64,000 bases of DNA from Pannonibacter indicus (GCF_001418225.1 NZ_LIPT01000001.1:558001-622000), one strand, 5' to 3'; positions 25,371 to 34,485 are shown, numbered from the stretch's first letter. Notes: a model not told the origin generated them from the sequence alone. Numbers and translations: made by a program.

Positions 25371-26261
25371 ATGCCGTTTTTCGAGGTCATTGACCCGGTT
25401 TTCCAGACCTACGTCCTCGGCAATGCGCCGGTGAAGCGGATCGCCACCGGCTTTGACTGGGTGGAAGGCCCGGTCTGGTTCGGCGATGCGGGGCACCTGC
25501 TGTTCTCCGACATCCCCAACAACCGCATCATGCGCTGGACGCCGGATGGGGTGACCACCTACCGCGCGCCTTCCAACTATGCCAATGGCCACACCCGCGA
25601 CAGGCAGGGCCGGCTGATCTCCTGCGAACATGGCACGCGCCGCGTCACCCGCACCGAATGGGACGGCTCGATCACCGTGATCGCCGACAGGTTCGAGGGC
25701 AAGCGCCTGAATTCGCCCAATGATGTCATCGTCTCGCGCGATGGCGCCATCTGGTTCTCCGATCCCCATTACGGGATCATGACCGATTACGAGGGCTTCA
25801 AGTCCGAACAGGAACTGCCCTGCGCGGTCTACCGGGTTGATCCCGACGGCACCATTGACAAAGTGATCGATGATATGGCCTGTCCCAACGGACTGGCATT
25901 CAGCCCGGATGAAAGCCTGCTCTATGTTGCCGATACCGGCCGCATGTTCGGCAGCGATCCCCAGCACATCCGGGCCTATGTCATGAAAAACGGCAGACCC
26001 AGCGAGGGGCGTGTGTTCCACACGATCCAGCCAGGCTGTGCCGATGGATTCCGGGTGGACGGGGACGGCAATCTGTGGTCCTCGGCTGCTGACGGCGTCC
26101 ACTGCATCGCCCCGGAGGGCCACCTCATGGGCAAGATCCTTGTGCCGGAACTGGTGTCCAACCTCTGTTTCGGCGGCAGGGCGAAACATCAGCTCTTCAT
26201 CACGGCGACGACCAGCGTCTACTCCGTGATCCTGAACCGGAAAGGACTACAATGGCCATGA
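25371..26261 (+). CDS. SMP-30/gluconolactonase-type sugar-acid lactonase
   Basis: This 296-residue six-bladed beta-propeller hydrolase keeps the expected metal ligands: Glu32 in WVEGPVW, Asn in LNSPNDVIV and Asp in LLYVADTG. It hydrolyses aldonolactones such as D-glucono-1,5-lactone to the free acid. No signal peptide is seen, so it acts in the cytoplasm. GGGAGG lies 6 bases before the ATG. It overlaps the 6-phosphogluconate dehydrogenase gene by 10 bp, so the pair is translationally coupled. Confidence 0.88.
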   Translation: MPFFEVIDPVFQTYVLGNAPVKRIATGFDWVEGPVWFGDAGHLLFSDIPNNRIMRWTPDGVTTYRAPSNYANGHTRDRQGRLISCEHGTRRVTRTEWDGSITVIADRFEGKRLNSPNDVIVSRDGAIWFSDPHYGIMTDYEGFKSEQELPCAVYRVDPDGTIDKVIDDMACPNGLAFSPDESLLYVADTGRMFGSDPQHIRAYVMKNGRPSEGRVFHTIQPGCADGFRVDGDGNLWSSAADGVHCIAPEGHLMGKILVPELVSNLCFGGRAKHQLFITATTSVYSVILNRKGLQWP

Positions 26262-27664
26262 CTTCGGCAGAGATCGGGCTCATCGGACTTGGCACGATGG
26301 GTGCCGCACTGGCGCTGAATATCGCCGAAAAAGGCTTTCGCATTGCCGTGTGGAACCGCACCACGGACGTAACCCGCCGCTTCCATGCAGAAGCCGGTGA
26401 TCTGGCCGCGAACGTGGTTCCCACCGAAAGCCTGAAGGAGCTGGTGGCGGCCATCAAGCCGCCGCGCGCCATCATCCTCATGGTCCCGGCCGGCAAGGCC
26501 GTGGATGACCAGATCGAGGCTCTGGCTCCGCTGCTCGGCAAGGATGACCTGATCATCGACGCGGGCAACGCCAACTTCCACGACACCAACCGCCGCGCCG
26601 CCGCAGACCTTGGAGTCCGCTTCATGGGCATCGGCGTGTCCGGCGGCGAGGAAGGGGCGCGTCACGGCCCCTCGATCATGGCTGGCGGCAACCCGGCCGA
26701 TTTCGAGCGGGTGAAGCCGGTTCTCACTGCCATTGCCGCCCGCTACGGTGACACGCCTTGCGCCACCTGGATGGGCGAGGCAGGTGCCGGCCACTTCGTC
26801 AAGGCCGTGCACAACGGCATCGAATATGCCGACATGCAGATGATCGCCGAAGTCTACGGCATCATGCGCGACGGGATGGGCCTTGGCGCCGCCGATGCAG
26901 CCGCCATCTTCCAGAAGTGGAACGAAGGCACACTGCGCTCCTATCTGGTGGAAATCTCTGGCGCCGTCGCCGCCGCCACCGATCCGCTGACCGGCCAGCC
27001 GATGCTCGACGTCATTCTGGATGCTGCCGGGCAGAAGGGCACGGGCCGCTGGACCGTCATCGAAGCCCAGCATCTGGGCGCTCCAGTGCCGGTGATCGAG
27101 GCCGCCGTGATGGCGCGCAACGTCTCGTCCCGCGTGGACGAGCGCAAGGCCGGTGAAGCGCTCTATGGCGCGGCCCCGCAGAAGCTGACGGATGCACCGT
27201 CCGCTGACGAGCTGGAGCAGGCGCTGATCGCAGGCAAGATCCTGTGCTATGCGCAGGGCTTCACCATGATGACCGCAGCCTCGGCCACCTTCGGCTGGAA
27301 TCTGCCGCTGCCGGACATCGCCCGCGTGTGGCGTGCCGGCTGCATCATCCGCTCGGACATGCTGAACGACATGGCCAGTGCCCTTACGGAAGATGCCACG
27401 CGCAACCTGATCATGGCGCCGGACTTTGCCCGCCGCATCGAGGCAGCGCTTCCGGCCCTGCGCAAGATCGTCGCCCTCGGCGCGCTCAACGGCCTGCCGG
27501 TTCCGGCTCTGGCCTCGGGCCTTGCCTGGTTCGACCTGATGCGCACGGCACGCGGCACCGCCAACATGATCCAGGCCCAGCGCGACTTCTTCGGCGCCCA
27601 CGGTTTCGACCGCCTCGACGGCAAGGACGCCCACCATGGCCCCTGGGGCCTCTCGGCATCCTGA
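26252..27664 (+). CDS. gnd: 6-phosphogluconate dehydrogenase, decarboxylating
   Basis: This 470-residue, full-length enzyme has the cofactor motif GLGTMG (12-17), substrate segment MGIGVSGGEEGARHGPSIM, catalytic region GAGHFVKAVHNGIEYADMQ with Lys and His-Asn, and a long helical C-terminal domain. It converts 6-phosphogluconate to ribulose 5-phosphate, CO2 and NAD(P)H. AAAGGA precedes the ATG. Together with gluconokinase it shows that gluconate is directed here to the pentose phosphate route rather than only to Entner-Doudoroff enzymes. Confidence 0.94.
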   Translation: MAMTSAEIGLIGLGTMGAALALNIAEKGFRIAVWNRTTDVTRRFHAEAGDLAANVVPTESLKELVAAIKPPRAIILMVPAGKAVDDQIEALAPLLGKDDLIIDAGNANFHDTNRRAAADLGVRFMGIGVSGGEEGARHGPSIMAGGNPADFERVKPVLTAIAARYGDTPCATWMGEAGAGHFVKAVHNGIEYADMQMIAEVYGIMRDGMGLGAADAAAIFQKWNEGTLRSYLVEISGAVAAATDPLTGQPMLDVILDAAGQKGTGRWTVIEAQHLGAPVPVIEAAVMARNVSSRVDERKAGEALYGAAPQKLTDAPSADELEQALIAGKILCYAQGFTMMTAASATFGWNLPLPDIARVWRAGCIIRSDMLNDMASALTEDATRNLIMAPDFARRIEAALPALRKIVALGALNGLPVPALASGLAWFDLMRTARGTANMIQAQRDFFGAHGFDRLDGKDAHHGPWGLSAS

Positions 27665-27767
27665 CGGCAAAACTGAACACTGCCCCTCCTTCAGGGGATG
27701 GGGCAGCGTTTGACTGTGACTCCAGAAAGGGGCAGAGCGCAGTTCCCCACCACACATTCCGCATCGT

Positions 27768-27795
27768 CCCGGACGTAGCGCAGCGGAGATCCGGG
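27768..27795. repeat. REP-like hairpin unit (CCCGGACG...GAGATCCGGG), copy 2
   Basis: A palindromic unit with CCCGGA/TCCGGG ends, almost identical to 12087-12114. It lies in the 336-bp gap 27665-28000 between convergent gnd and lacI, where I see no gene. Confidence 0.6.
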
Positions 27796-27904
27796 AACCA
27801 CTCGCTTCCAGAGCGGCAAGACTGGAACGCGGCAAAGAGGCGTGCGCAGGGCCGGTGATTGCCGCCCCGAGTGAGACAACAGCACCTCTCTGCAAACGAG
27901 TAGC

Positions 27905-27932
27905 CCCCGGCTCGCGCTGCGCTTGGCCGGGG
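27905..27932. repeat. GC-rich hairpin (CCCCGGC...GCCGGGG)
   Basis: A 7-bp stem around CTCGCGCTGCGCTTG. It is a REP-like unit in the same gnd-lacI gap and might also act as a weak bidirectional terminator. Confidence 0.45.
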
Positions 27933-28000
27933 TAACTCAGTGCCTGTTCGCAACGCAGTGCCCAGCGGCTGAGGCACTCACAAAGCTGAAGCAGAAGCCC

Positions 28001-29011
28001 CTACGCCGTCTCCCCCGGAACCAGCCGCGTCGGGACAACGGTGATGTCCTGCCCCGGTTCGCCGCGCAGGCGGGCGACGAGGGCTTCGGCGGCGGATTTG
28101 CCGATGGCCGTGGCAGGAACAACCGTGGTCGTCAGGCGGCGCGGCAGGACGGAGGCTGCTTCCATGCCGCCCCAGCCGGCGATGCCCAGATCTTCCGGCA
28201 CACGGATGCCCCGCGCCTCGCAATAGGCAAGGCCGCCGATGGCCATTTCGTCATTGTGGAAATAGACCGCATCAAGGTCCGGCTCACGCGCAAGCAGGGT
28301 TTCGAGCCCGTAGAAGCCCCGGTAAAAGCCGGGGTTGTCGATGAGGACTTCCTTCGCCGCCAGAGGATGGCCTCCCGCCGACAGTGCCGCCTCGAAGCCA
28401 TCGAGCCGGGCCGAGCTGATCACATCCGACAGACCCAAGGCCCCGACATAGCCAACCTTGCGCCGCCCGCGCCGCAGCAGAAACTGGCCCATTTCCATGC
28501 CGCAATCGAAGTGGGAAAAGCCGACCGCCATGTCGACGGGGCTTGTCGTCAGCTCCCACACCTCCACCACCGGCATGGCCGACTGGCGCAGCATCTCGAC
28601 TGTGCCAGGCGTGTGCAGACTGCCGGAGAGGATGACGCCGGCCGGGCGCCAGCTCACTACCTGCCGCACCCAGTCCTCTTCCTGCTCCACCGCGTGATTG
28701 CTGGCCCCGATCATCAGTTGATAGCCGAGCCGCGACAGGGCGCGGTCCACCCCGTCGAGCACCTGACCGAAGAGGCTGGAACTCAGACGTGGCACGCACA
28801 TGCCGACCAGTGTCGAGGCCTGCTCTGAGCCGAAGGCCGCCGCCAGACGGTTGGGCACATAGCCAAGCGTCTCCGCCGCTGCGAGAACCTTCCCGCGCGT
28901 TTCCTCAGAAAATCCGCTGCCACCGCGCAGGACACGGCTCACCGTCATCTTCGACACCCCCGCCACGCGGGCGATGTCATCCATATTGGCCTTGTTCCGC
29001 CGGTCCATCAT
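28001..29011 (-). CDS. LacI family regulator of the CUT2 ABC transporter
   Basis: The protein is 336 residues from ATG 29011 (MMDRRNKANMDDIARVAGV), where GGAAG lies just upstream; an in-frame ATG at 29029 lacks a ribosome site. It has an N-terminal HTH MDDIARVAGVSKMTVSRVL, hinge TLGYVPNRLAAAFG, and a sugar-binding-protein-like effector domain. It is transcribed divergently from the ABC transporter genes, with two LacI-type palindromes between. It is most likely their repressor. Its operator is so close to the gluconate operator that cross-regulation is plausible. Confidence 0.87.
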   Translation of the reverse strand: MMDRRNKANMDDIARVAGVSKMTVSRVLRGGSGFSEETRGKVLAAAETLGYVPNRLAAAFGSEQASTLVGMCVPRLSSSLFGQVLDGVDRALSRLGYQLMIGASNHAVEQEEDWVRQVVSWRPAGVILSGSLHTPGTVEMLRQSAMPVVEVWELTTSPVDMAVGFSHFDCGMEMGQFLLRRGRRKVGYVGALGLSDVISSARLDGFEAALSAGGHPLAAKEVLIDNPGFYRGFYGLETLLAREPDLDAVYFHNDEMAIGGLAYCEARGIRVPEDLGIAGWGGMEAASVLPRRLTTTVVPATAIGKSAAEALVARLRGEPGQDITVVPTRLVPGETA

Positions 29012-29038
29012 GCTTCCAGACTGCCGCATATGCAGATT

Positions 29039-29054
29039 ATGTTATCGATAACTT
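29039..29054. promoter_or_regulatory. LacI-type operator ATGTTATCGATAACTT
   Basis: It differs by one base from the perfect palindrome at 23150-23165. It lies 27 bp upstream of the divergent lacI start and 97 bp before the ABC ATPase gene. Confidence 0.7.
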
Positions 29055-29095
29055 TACGCTTGACAACCCATCTGGGCCGATACACGCTCCATAAC

Positions 29096-29107
29096 GTTAC
29101 CGGTAAC
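29096..29107. promoter_or_regulatory. Second LacI-type operator GTTACCGGTAAC
   Basis: A perfect 12-bp palindrome 55 bp (centre to centre) from the first site. The same half-site GTTA..TAAC is kept with a CCGG centre. It lies about 44 bp before the chosen ATPase start. Confidence 0.6.
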
Positions 29108-29151
29108 TCAGCCGCAAGAGCCGAGACGGAGACATGGGAGGAGACACCGGT

Positions 29152-30645
29152 ATGCAACCGGCACATGATGGTCTGTTTTTTGACCGTATCGTCAAGTCAT
29201 TTGGCGGCACGCAGGCCCTGCGCGGGGTTTCGCTGAAGGTCGAGCGGGGAGAAATCCTTGCGCTTCTGGGCGAGAACGGCGCGGGCAAATCAACCCTGAT
29301 CAAGGTTCTGTCCGGCACCTACCAGGCCGATAGCGGAACGGTGTCGATCGATGGCGCGCCCTATCACCACGAAGCGGGCAAGGGCGGCCATCAGAAGGTC
29401 GCCTTCATCCACCAGGATCTCGGCCTCATCGAATGGATGAGCGTGGCCGAAAACATCGCCCTGGCGCTTGGCTATGTGCGCAAGCGCGGCCGGATCGACT
29501 GGAGCGCCACGGAGGCCATGGCCACTGAAGCGCTGAAGCTGGTGGATGCGGATTTCCCCGCTACCGCCCGCGTTGCCAATCTGACGCGCACGCAGAAATC
29601 CCTCGTCGCCATCGCCCGCGCGCTGGCTGCCGATTGCGACTTTCTGGTTCTCGACGAGCCCACCGCCAGCCTTCCCGCCGACGAGGTGGAGCGCCTGTTC
29701 AACGCGCTGCGCCCGCTGAAATCCCGCGGCGTCGGCATGATCTATGTCAGCCACCGGCTGGACGAGATCTTCCGCATTGCCGACCGGGTCGCCGTGCTGC
29801 GCGACGGACAGATGGCGGGCTTGCGCGCCATCGGCCACACCACGCCGGAGGAGCTGGTGAGCCTGATCGTTGGCCGCAAGACCCGCGAGATCAGCCGTCC
29901 GGACGTGCAGAAAGGCCCGGCCATTCTCTCTGTCCGCTCCCTGCTCACCCGGCAGGTGGGGCCTGTCGATTTTGAACTGCGGCGCGGAGAGCTGCTGGGC
30001 CTTGCGGGGCTGCGCGGTGCGGGCCATGAGGATATCGGCCGTGCGCTCTTCGGAGTCATGCCGCATTCCGGCACCGTGGTTCTGGATGGGCGCACGCCGG
30101 ATCTGACGTCGCCGATCAGCGCCATGGCTTCGGGCATCGGCCTTGTCGCCCGCGACCGTGTGGCAGAAAGCGTCGCCACGGGCCTGACCATCCGCGAGAA
30201 CGCCTATGTCAATCCGGCGGCGACCGGACGGGCCATGCTGTCGCTGATGAGCCCGCGCAAGGAAGAGGACATGGCGGCGGAAATCGGCCGCCGGGTCGGT
30301 CTTTCGCCCAATGACCCGGCGCTGCCCATTGAGGCGCTGTCTGGCGGCAACCAGCAAAAGGTCATCGTTGGCCGGTGGCTGGACAGCGGCCGGCGGCTGC
30401 TGATCACCGAAGATCCGACCGCCGGTGTCGATGTCGGCGCCAAGGCGGAGATCTATCATCTGCTTTACGAAGCTCTCGCCAGCGGCATGGGCGTGCTCGT
30501 GGTCTCCACCGACTTCGAGGAAATCGCCAACATCTGCCACCGCGCCATCGTCTTCTCCCGCGGCCAGGCGGTCGCGGAGCTGAGCGGCGTCGAACTGTCC
30601 ACTGAATCCCTCATCCAGGCCGCATCGGCCGGTGAAGCTGCCTGA
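29152..30645 (+). CDS. Sugar ABC transporter ATP-binding protein (CUT2, RbsA-like)
   Basis: The protein has about 497 residues from MQPAHDGLFFDRIVKSFGG (GGGAGGAG upstream); a start six codons earlier is possible. Two ABC domains are fused: the first has Walker A GENGAGKST and Walker B LVLDEPTASLPADEVE. The second is degenerate at Walker A (GLRGAGHEDIGR) but keeps LSGGNQQKVIVGRWL and EDPTAGVDVGAK. This arrangement is typical of CUT2 ATPases such as RbsA/XylG. It powers uptake with the permease and binding protein encoded downstream. The cargo is a monosaccharide or sugar acid, not determinable from sequence. Confidence 0.9.
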   Translation: MQPAHDGLFFDRIVKSFGGTQALRGVSLKVERGEILALLGENGAGKSTLIKVLSGTYQADSGTVSIDGAPYHHEAGKGGHQKVAFIHQDLGLIEWMSVAENIALALGYVRKRGRIDWSATEAMATEALKLVDADFPATARVANLTRTQKSLVAIARALAADCDFLVLDEPTASLPADEVERLFNALRPLKSRGVGMIYVSHRLDEIFRIADRVAVLRDGQMAGLRAIGHTTPEELVSLIVGRKTREISRPDVQKGPAILSVRSLLTRQVGPVDFELRRGELLGLAGLRGAGHEDIGRALFGVMPHSGTVVLDGRTPDLTSPISAMASGIGLVARDRVAESVATGLTIRENAYVNPAATGRAMLSLMSPRKEEDMAAEIGRRVGLSPNDPALPIEALSGGNQQKVIVGRWLDSGRRLLITEDPTAGVDVGAKAEIYHLLYEALASGMGVLVVSTDFEEIANICHRAIVFSRGQAVAELSGVELSTESLIQAASAGEAA

Positions 30646-30653
30646 GGCCCCTC

Positions 30654-31676
30654 ATGCCCTCCATCGAATCCAACGCCATCGAACCGACCAAGGATGAACT
30701 GCAGGGCCTGTCCCTGATGGGCCGGGCCCTGCGTCTTGCGCCCACCTATGGCCTCGTCATCCTCATGTTCGGCCTCATCATCCTGTTCTCGATCCTCTTG
30801 CCGAACACTTTCCCGACCATGCTGAACCTGCGGGCAATCCTGTCGGACAAGGCGATTATCGCGCTCCTGTCTCTTGCGGCCATGATCCCCATGGTGGCCG
30901 GGCGCATCGACCTCACGGTCGGCTACGGCATCGTGCTGTGGCACATCCTCGCCATCTCGCTGCAGACGGTCTACGGCCTGCCCTGGCCGGTGGCCATCGG
31001 CCTCGTGCTGATGCTGGGCATTGTCACGGGCATTCTCAACGGTATCCTCGTCGAGGTCGCCCGCATCGACAGCTTCATCGCCACCCTCGGCACCGGCACC
31101 ATCCTCTATGCTCTCGCCCTGTGGCACACGGGCGGGCGGCAGATGGTGGGTCAGTTGCCGGATGCCTTCTATGCCATCAACGGCACCTTCATCTTCGGCC
31201 TGCCCATCACCGCCTTCTATGTGCTGGCCATCACGCTGGTGATGTGGGTGGTGCTCGAATACACGCCCGTCGGCCGCTACCTCTATGCCATCGGCGCCAA
31301 CCAGCGCTCGGCCGAACTCAACGGCATTCCGACGCGCAAGTTCGTGATCGGCGCCTTCCTCACCTCCGGCCTGATGACGGCTCTGGCGGGCATCCTGCTC
31401 GCCTCCAAGCTGCGCATCGGCCAGGCCTCGGTGGGTCTTGAATTCCTGCTGCCCGCCCTCGTCGGCGCCTTCCTGGGCTCCACGACGATCAAGCCGGGCC
31501 GCGTCAATGTCTGGGGCACCATTGCCGGCGTGATGATCCTCGCTGCAGGCATCTCCGGCATCCAGCAGTTTGGCGGAAGCTTCTGGGTCGAGCCGCTGTT
31601 CAACGGCACCACCCTGCTCATCGCCATTGGCATTGCGGGCTATGCCCAGCGCAAGAAAGGCGCAAAGCCCCGCTGA
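30654..31676 (+). CDS. Sugar ABC transporter permease (CUT2, RbsC-like)
   Basis: This 340-residue inner-membrane protein has about 8-10 hydrophobic segments. It has the CUT2 signatures RIDLTVGYGIVLWHI (in place of the usual GGIDLSVGS), GILNGILVEVARIDSFIATLGT, and AIGANQRSAELNGIPTRKF. It starts 8 bp after the ATPase stop. It forms the channel homodimer of the transporter. Confidence 0.9.
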   Translation: MPSIESNAIEPTKDELQGLSLMGRALRLAPTYGLVILMFGLIILFSILLPNTFPTMLNLRAILSDKAIIALLSLAAMIPMVAGRIDLTVGYGIVLWHILAISLQTVYGLPWPVAIGLVLMLGIVTGILNGILVEVARIDSFIATLGTGTILYALALWHTGGRQMVGQLPDAFYAINGTFIFGLPITAFYVLAITLVMWVVLEYTPVGRYLYAIGANQRSAELNGIPTRKFVIGAFLTSGLMTALAGILLASKLRIGQASVGLEFLLPALVGAFLGSTTIKPGRVNVWGTIAGVMILAAGISGIQQFGGSFWVEPLFNGTTLLIAIGIAGYAQRKKGAKPR

Positions 31677-31712
31677 CCCTTGATGACACTCAGCAACCGG
31701 GAGGAAAACGAC

Positions 31713-32804
31713 ATGCTGAAACGTCTCGTGACTGCAACCATACTGCTGGCCGGCACCACGCTGGCAGCCCATGCCGACGCCGTATCCGACGCGATGGCGG
31801 ACGTGCAGAAATACGCTGGCCAGAAGACCACATGGGACGGCCCCACGTCCGGCCCGGCTGGCGCTGAAGGCAAGAACATCGTGGTTCTGGCCGCAGACAT
31901 GAAGAACGGCGGCGTCCTTGGCGTCACCAACGGCATCCAGGAAGCGGCCTTCATGATCGGCTGGAACGTCAACGTTCTGGACGGTGCCGGATCCATCCAG
32001 AGCCGCGCCGCAGCCTTCGGCCAGGCCCTCGCCCTCAAGCCGGATGGCATCATCATCAACGGCTTTGATGCGGTGGAGCAGAAGGCAGCTCTTGATCAGG
32101 CCAAGGCTGCAGGCATTCCGATGGTCAGCTGGCACGCCAGCCCGGTCATCGGCCCGGATCCGGAAAACGGCATCTTCGCCAATGTCTCCACCGACGCCAT
32201 GGAAGTGTCGGCGGCTGCGGCCAAGTGGGCCTATGCAGATGCCGGCGGCAAGCCAGGTGTGGTGATCTTCACCGACTCCACCTATGCCATCGCCATCGCC
32301 AAGGCCGACAAGATCAAGGAAACGATCGAAGAGCTCGGCGGCACCGTGCTGGAATATGTCGACACGCCGATTGCCGACACCTCCAGCCGCATGCCGACGC
32401 TGACCACCGCCCTGCTGCAGAAATACGGTGCAAGCTGGACCCACGCACTGGCGATCAATGACATCTACTTCGACTTCATGGGCCCGAGCCTTGCCGCAGC
32501 CGGCATCCCCGGCGACGGCGCCCCGAAGGCCGTTGCAGCCGGTGACGGTTCGGAAAGCGCCTACCAGCGCATCCGTTCCAGCCAGTATCAGGCTGTCACG
32601 GTTGCAGAGCCTCTGAATTTGCAAGGCTGGCAGCTGGTGGACGAGCTGAACCGCGCCATCAACGGCGCTCCGTGGTCTGGCTACACCTCGCCGCTGCATG
32701 TGGTGACGAAGGACAACATCTCCTTCGACGGCGGCGACCGGAACATCTTTGATCCGGGCAACGGCTACCGCGAGGAATACGGCAAGATCTGGGGCAAGAA
32801 GTAA
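31713..32804 (+). CDS. Sugar ABC transporter periplasmic binding protein (RbsB-like)
   Basis: The protein is 363 residues from MLKRLVTATILLAGTTLAAHADA (GGGAGGAAAA upstream), with a Sec signal cleaved near AHADA. The type I periplasmic fold is indicated by KNIVVLAADMKNGGVLGVTNGIQEAA, ALKPDGIIINGFDAVEQ, and VAAGDGSESAYQRIRSSQYQAVTVAEPL. It is longer than ribose-binding proteins (about 300). It binds an unidentified sugar or sugar acid. It is the last gene of the transporter operon and is followed by a strong terminator. Confidence 0.88.
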   Translation: MLKRLVTATILLAGTTLAAHADAVSDAMADVQKYAGQKTTWDGPTSGPAGAEGKNIVVLAADMKNGGVLGVTNGIQEAAFMIGWNVNVLDGAGSIQSRAAAFGQALALKPDGIIINGFDAVEQKAALDQAKAAGIPMVSWHASPVIGPDPENGIFANVSTDAMEVSAAAAKWAYADAGGKPGVVIFTDSTYAIAIAKADKIKETIEELGGTVLEYVDTPIADTSSRMPTLTTALLQKYGASWTHALAINDIYFDFMGPSLAAAGIPGDGAPKAVAAGDGSESAYQRIRSSQYQAVTVAEPLNLQGWQLVDELNRAINGAPWSGYTSPLHVVTKDNISFDGGDRNIFDPGNGYREEYGKIWGKK

Positions 32805-32836
32805 GCCTCGGGAGGCCTTTAGCTTCCGGCGCGAAA

Positions 32837-32875
32837 GGCGCCGGTGGGGTCCGCTTCACCGGCGCCGTTGTTTTT
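32837..32875 (+). terminator. Terminator of the CUT2 operon
   Basis: A perfect 10-bp stem, GGCGCCGGTG / CACCGGCGCC, with a 10-base loop, followed by GTTGTTTTT. Confidence 0.85.
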
Positions 32876-32918
32876 GCTGCGCACAAATTTTCAGGGCTGA
32901 CGCCTTGCGCCTCAAGAT

Positions 32919-32938
32919 CGTTATGTTATGTCGTAACG
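32919..32938. promoter_or_regulatory. Operator-like dyad CGTTATGTTATGTCGTAACG
   Basis: The outer half-sites CGTTA/TAACG and the inner GTTATG/CGTAAC (GTTATGTCGTAAC, 32925-32937) form nested inverted repeats 27 bp before the binding-protein ATG. It partly resembles alphaproteobacterial Zur boxes (GTTATA-W-TATAAC), but not closely enough to be sure. Confidence 0.35.
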
Positions 32939-32964
32939 CATTTCAAACCCAAGTGAGGTCTGCG

Positions 32965-34485
32965 ATGCGTTACCGTTCCAACCTGAAAACCTTCGCGCTG
33001 GCGATGGCTCTTTCCAGCACCCTGCTTTCAGGCACCGCCTTTGCCGCCGATGACAGCATCGACGTGGCAGGCCCCTTCGAGATCAAGGGTGCAGACCCCT
33101 CACTTTCCGGCAATATCTTCCTGGCCATGGACGTGGCCGAAACCCTGGTGAACACGGATCAGGACGGGCACCTGACACCGGGCCTCGCAGAGAGCTGGGC
33201 CGTGGAAAGCGATGGCCTCATCTGGCGTTTCAAGATGCAGGACGGCGCAATATTCCATGACGGCACCCCAGCGGATGCGGCAGCGGCGGCCAATGCCCTC
33301 AACATCGCCCGCGCCAAGCCGGGCCTCTTGCAGCGTGCACCGATTGAAGCCATCGAAGCGGACGGCGAAGACCTTGTGGTGAAGCTGAAGGAGCCCTTCG
33401 CCGCCCTGCCCGCGTTCCTCGCCGAATACCGCTCGCAGGTCCTTGCTCCGGCCTCCTATGGCGCCGATGGCATGGCAACCTCGGTCATTGGCTCGGGCGC
33501 CTACAAGATCACCCTCCTGCAGGCGCCGGGCAAGATGGAAGCGGACCGCTTCGACCAGTACTGGGGCGGCCGGGCCAGGATCGGCAAGGCCACCTATAAC
33601 TCCGTCAGCCGCGCCGAAACCCGCGCACTGATGGCCGAAAGCGGCGATGCCGACTATGTGCTGAACCTTGACCCGGCTTCTGTTGCACGGCTGAAGGACA
33701 AGGACGGACTGGACGTACGCTCCGTGCCGATCCCGCGCTCGCTGCTGGTCAAGGTCAACGCGGCCAACCCGAAGCTCAACACCGTGGAAGCCCGCAAGGC
33801 GCTGAGCCTTGCCATCGACCGGGAAGGCCTCGCCATCGCCGTGCTGCGCTATCAGGCCGGCGCCACTCAGCTGTTCCCGCCGTCCGTGGGCGACTGGCAC
33901 AATGCGGCCCTTGCCCCGCTCGCCTATGACCCGGAGGCAGCTGCCGCACTGCTGGCAGAGCTGGGCTGGAAGGCCGGTTCCGATGGTATTCTCGAAAGGG
34001 ACGGTGAGCGCTTCACACTGGAACTGCTGACCTATCCGGACCGGCCGGAGCTGCCGCTGGTGGCTGCCGTGCTGCAGCAGCAGTTACAGGAAGTGGGCAT
34101 CGAACTGACCATCAACTCCACCAACTCCTCGGAAATCCCGGCCCGTCACAATGACGGCTCGCTGGAGCTGGCGCTGCTGGCCCGTAACTTCGCCCTCGTG
34201 CCGAACCCGATCGGCACCCTGTTGCAGGATTATGCCCCCAATGGCGACTGGGGCGCGATGAACTGGCAGAACGCCGGAATCGCGGACCTGCTGAAATCCA
34301 TCGGCCGCAACGGCGGCAGCGCAGAGCAGTTCGCCACCGCAACCACCATCCTGCAGGAAGAGCTGCCGGTGCTGCCCATCGCCTGGTACCAGCAGAATGC
34401 CGCCATCTCCGGCAAGCTGCAGGGCGTGATGCTTGATCCCTACGAGCGCAAGCTCGGCCTGAAGGATGCGAGCTGGAAGAACTGA
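32965..34485 (+). CDS. ABC transporter substrate-binding protein, family 5 (second system)
   Basis: The protein is 506 residues from MRYRSNLKTFALAMALSSTLL, preceded by GTGAGG; a 72-codon upstream extension is not supported. It has a Sec signal ending at GTAFA-ADDSID. The body shows family 5 features: FLAMDVAETLVNTDQDGHLTPGLAESW and FKMQDGAIFHDGTPADAAAAANAL. It is related to Dpp/Nik/opine-type binding proteins. It is translationally coupled to the permeases (TGATG overlap). The ligand is unknown; a metal chelate or peptide is possible given the operator-like dyad upstream. Confidence 0.86.
   Translation: MRYRSNLKTFALAMALSSTLLSGTAFAADDSIDVAGPFEIKGADPSLSGNIFLAMDVAETLVNTDQDGHLTPGLAESWAVESDGLIWRFKMQDGAIFHDGTPADAAAAANALNIARAKPGLLQRAPIEAIEADGEDLVVKLKEPFAALPAFLAEYRSQVLAPASYGADGMATSVIGSGAYKITLLQAPGKMEADRFDQYWGGRARIGKATYNSVSRAETRALMAESGDADYVLNLDPASVARLKDKDGLDVRSVPIPRSLLVKVNAANPKLNTVEARKALSLAIDREGLAIAVLRYQAGATQLFPPSVGDWHNAALAPLAYDPEAAAALLAELGWKAGSDGILERDGERFTLELLTYPDRPELPLVAAVLQQQLQEVGIELTINSTNSSEIPARHNDGSLELALLARNFALVPNPIGTLLQDYAPNGDWGAMNWQNAGIADLLKSIGRNGGSAEQFATATTILQEELPVLPIAWYQQNAAISGKLQGVMLDPYERKLGLKDASWKN

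Noticed and set aside
30465-32699. 744-codon minus-strand open frame opposite the CUT2 permease and binding protein
   Set aside because: It is low-complexity antisense sequence without domains; the plus-strand proteins are clear.
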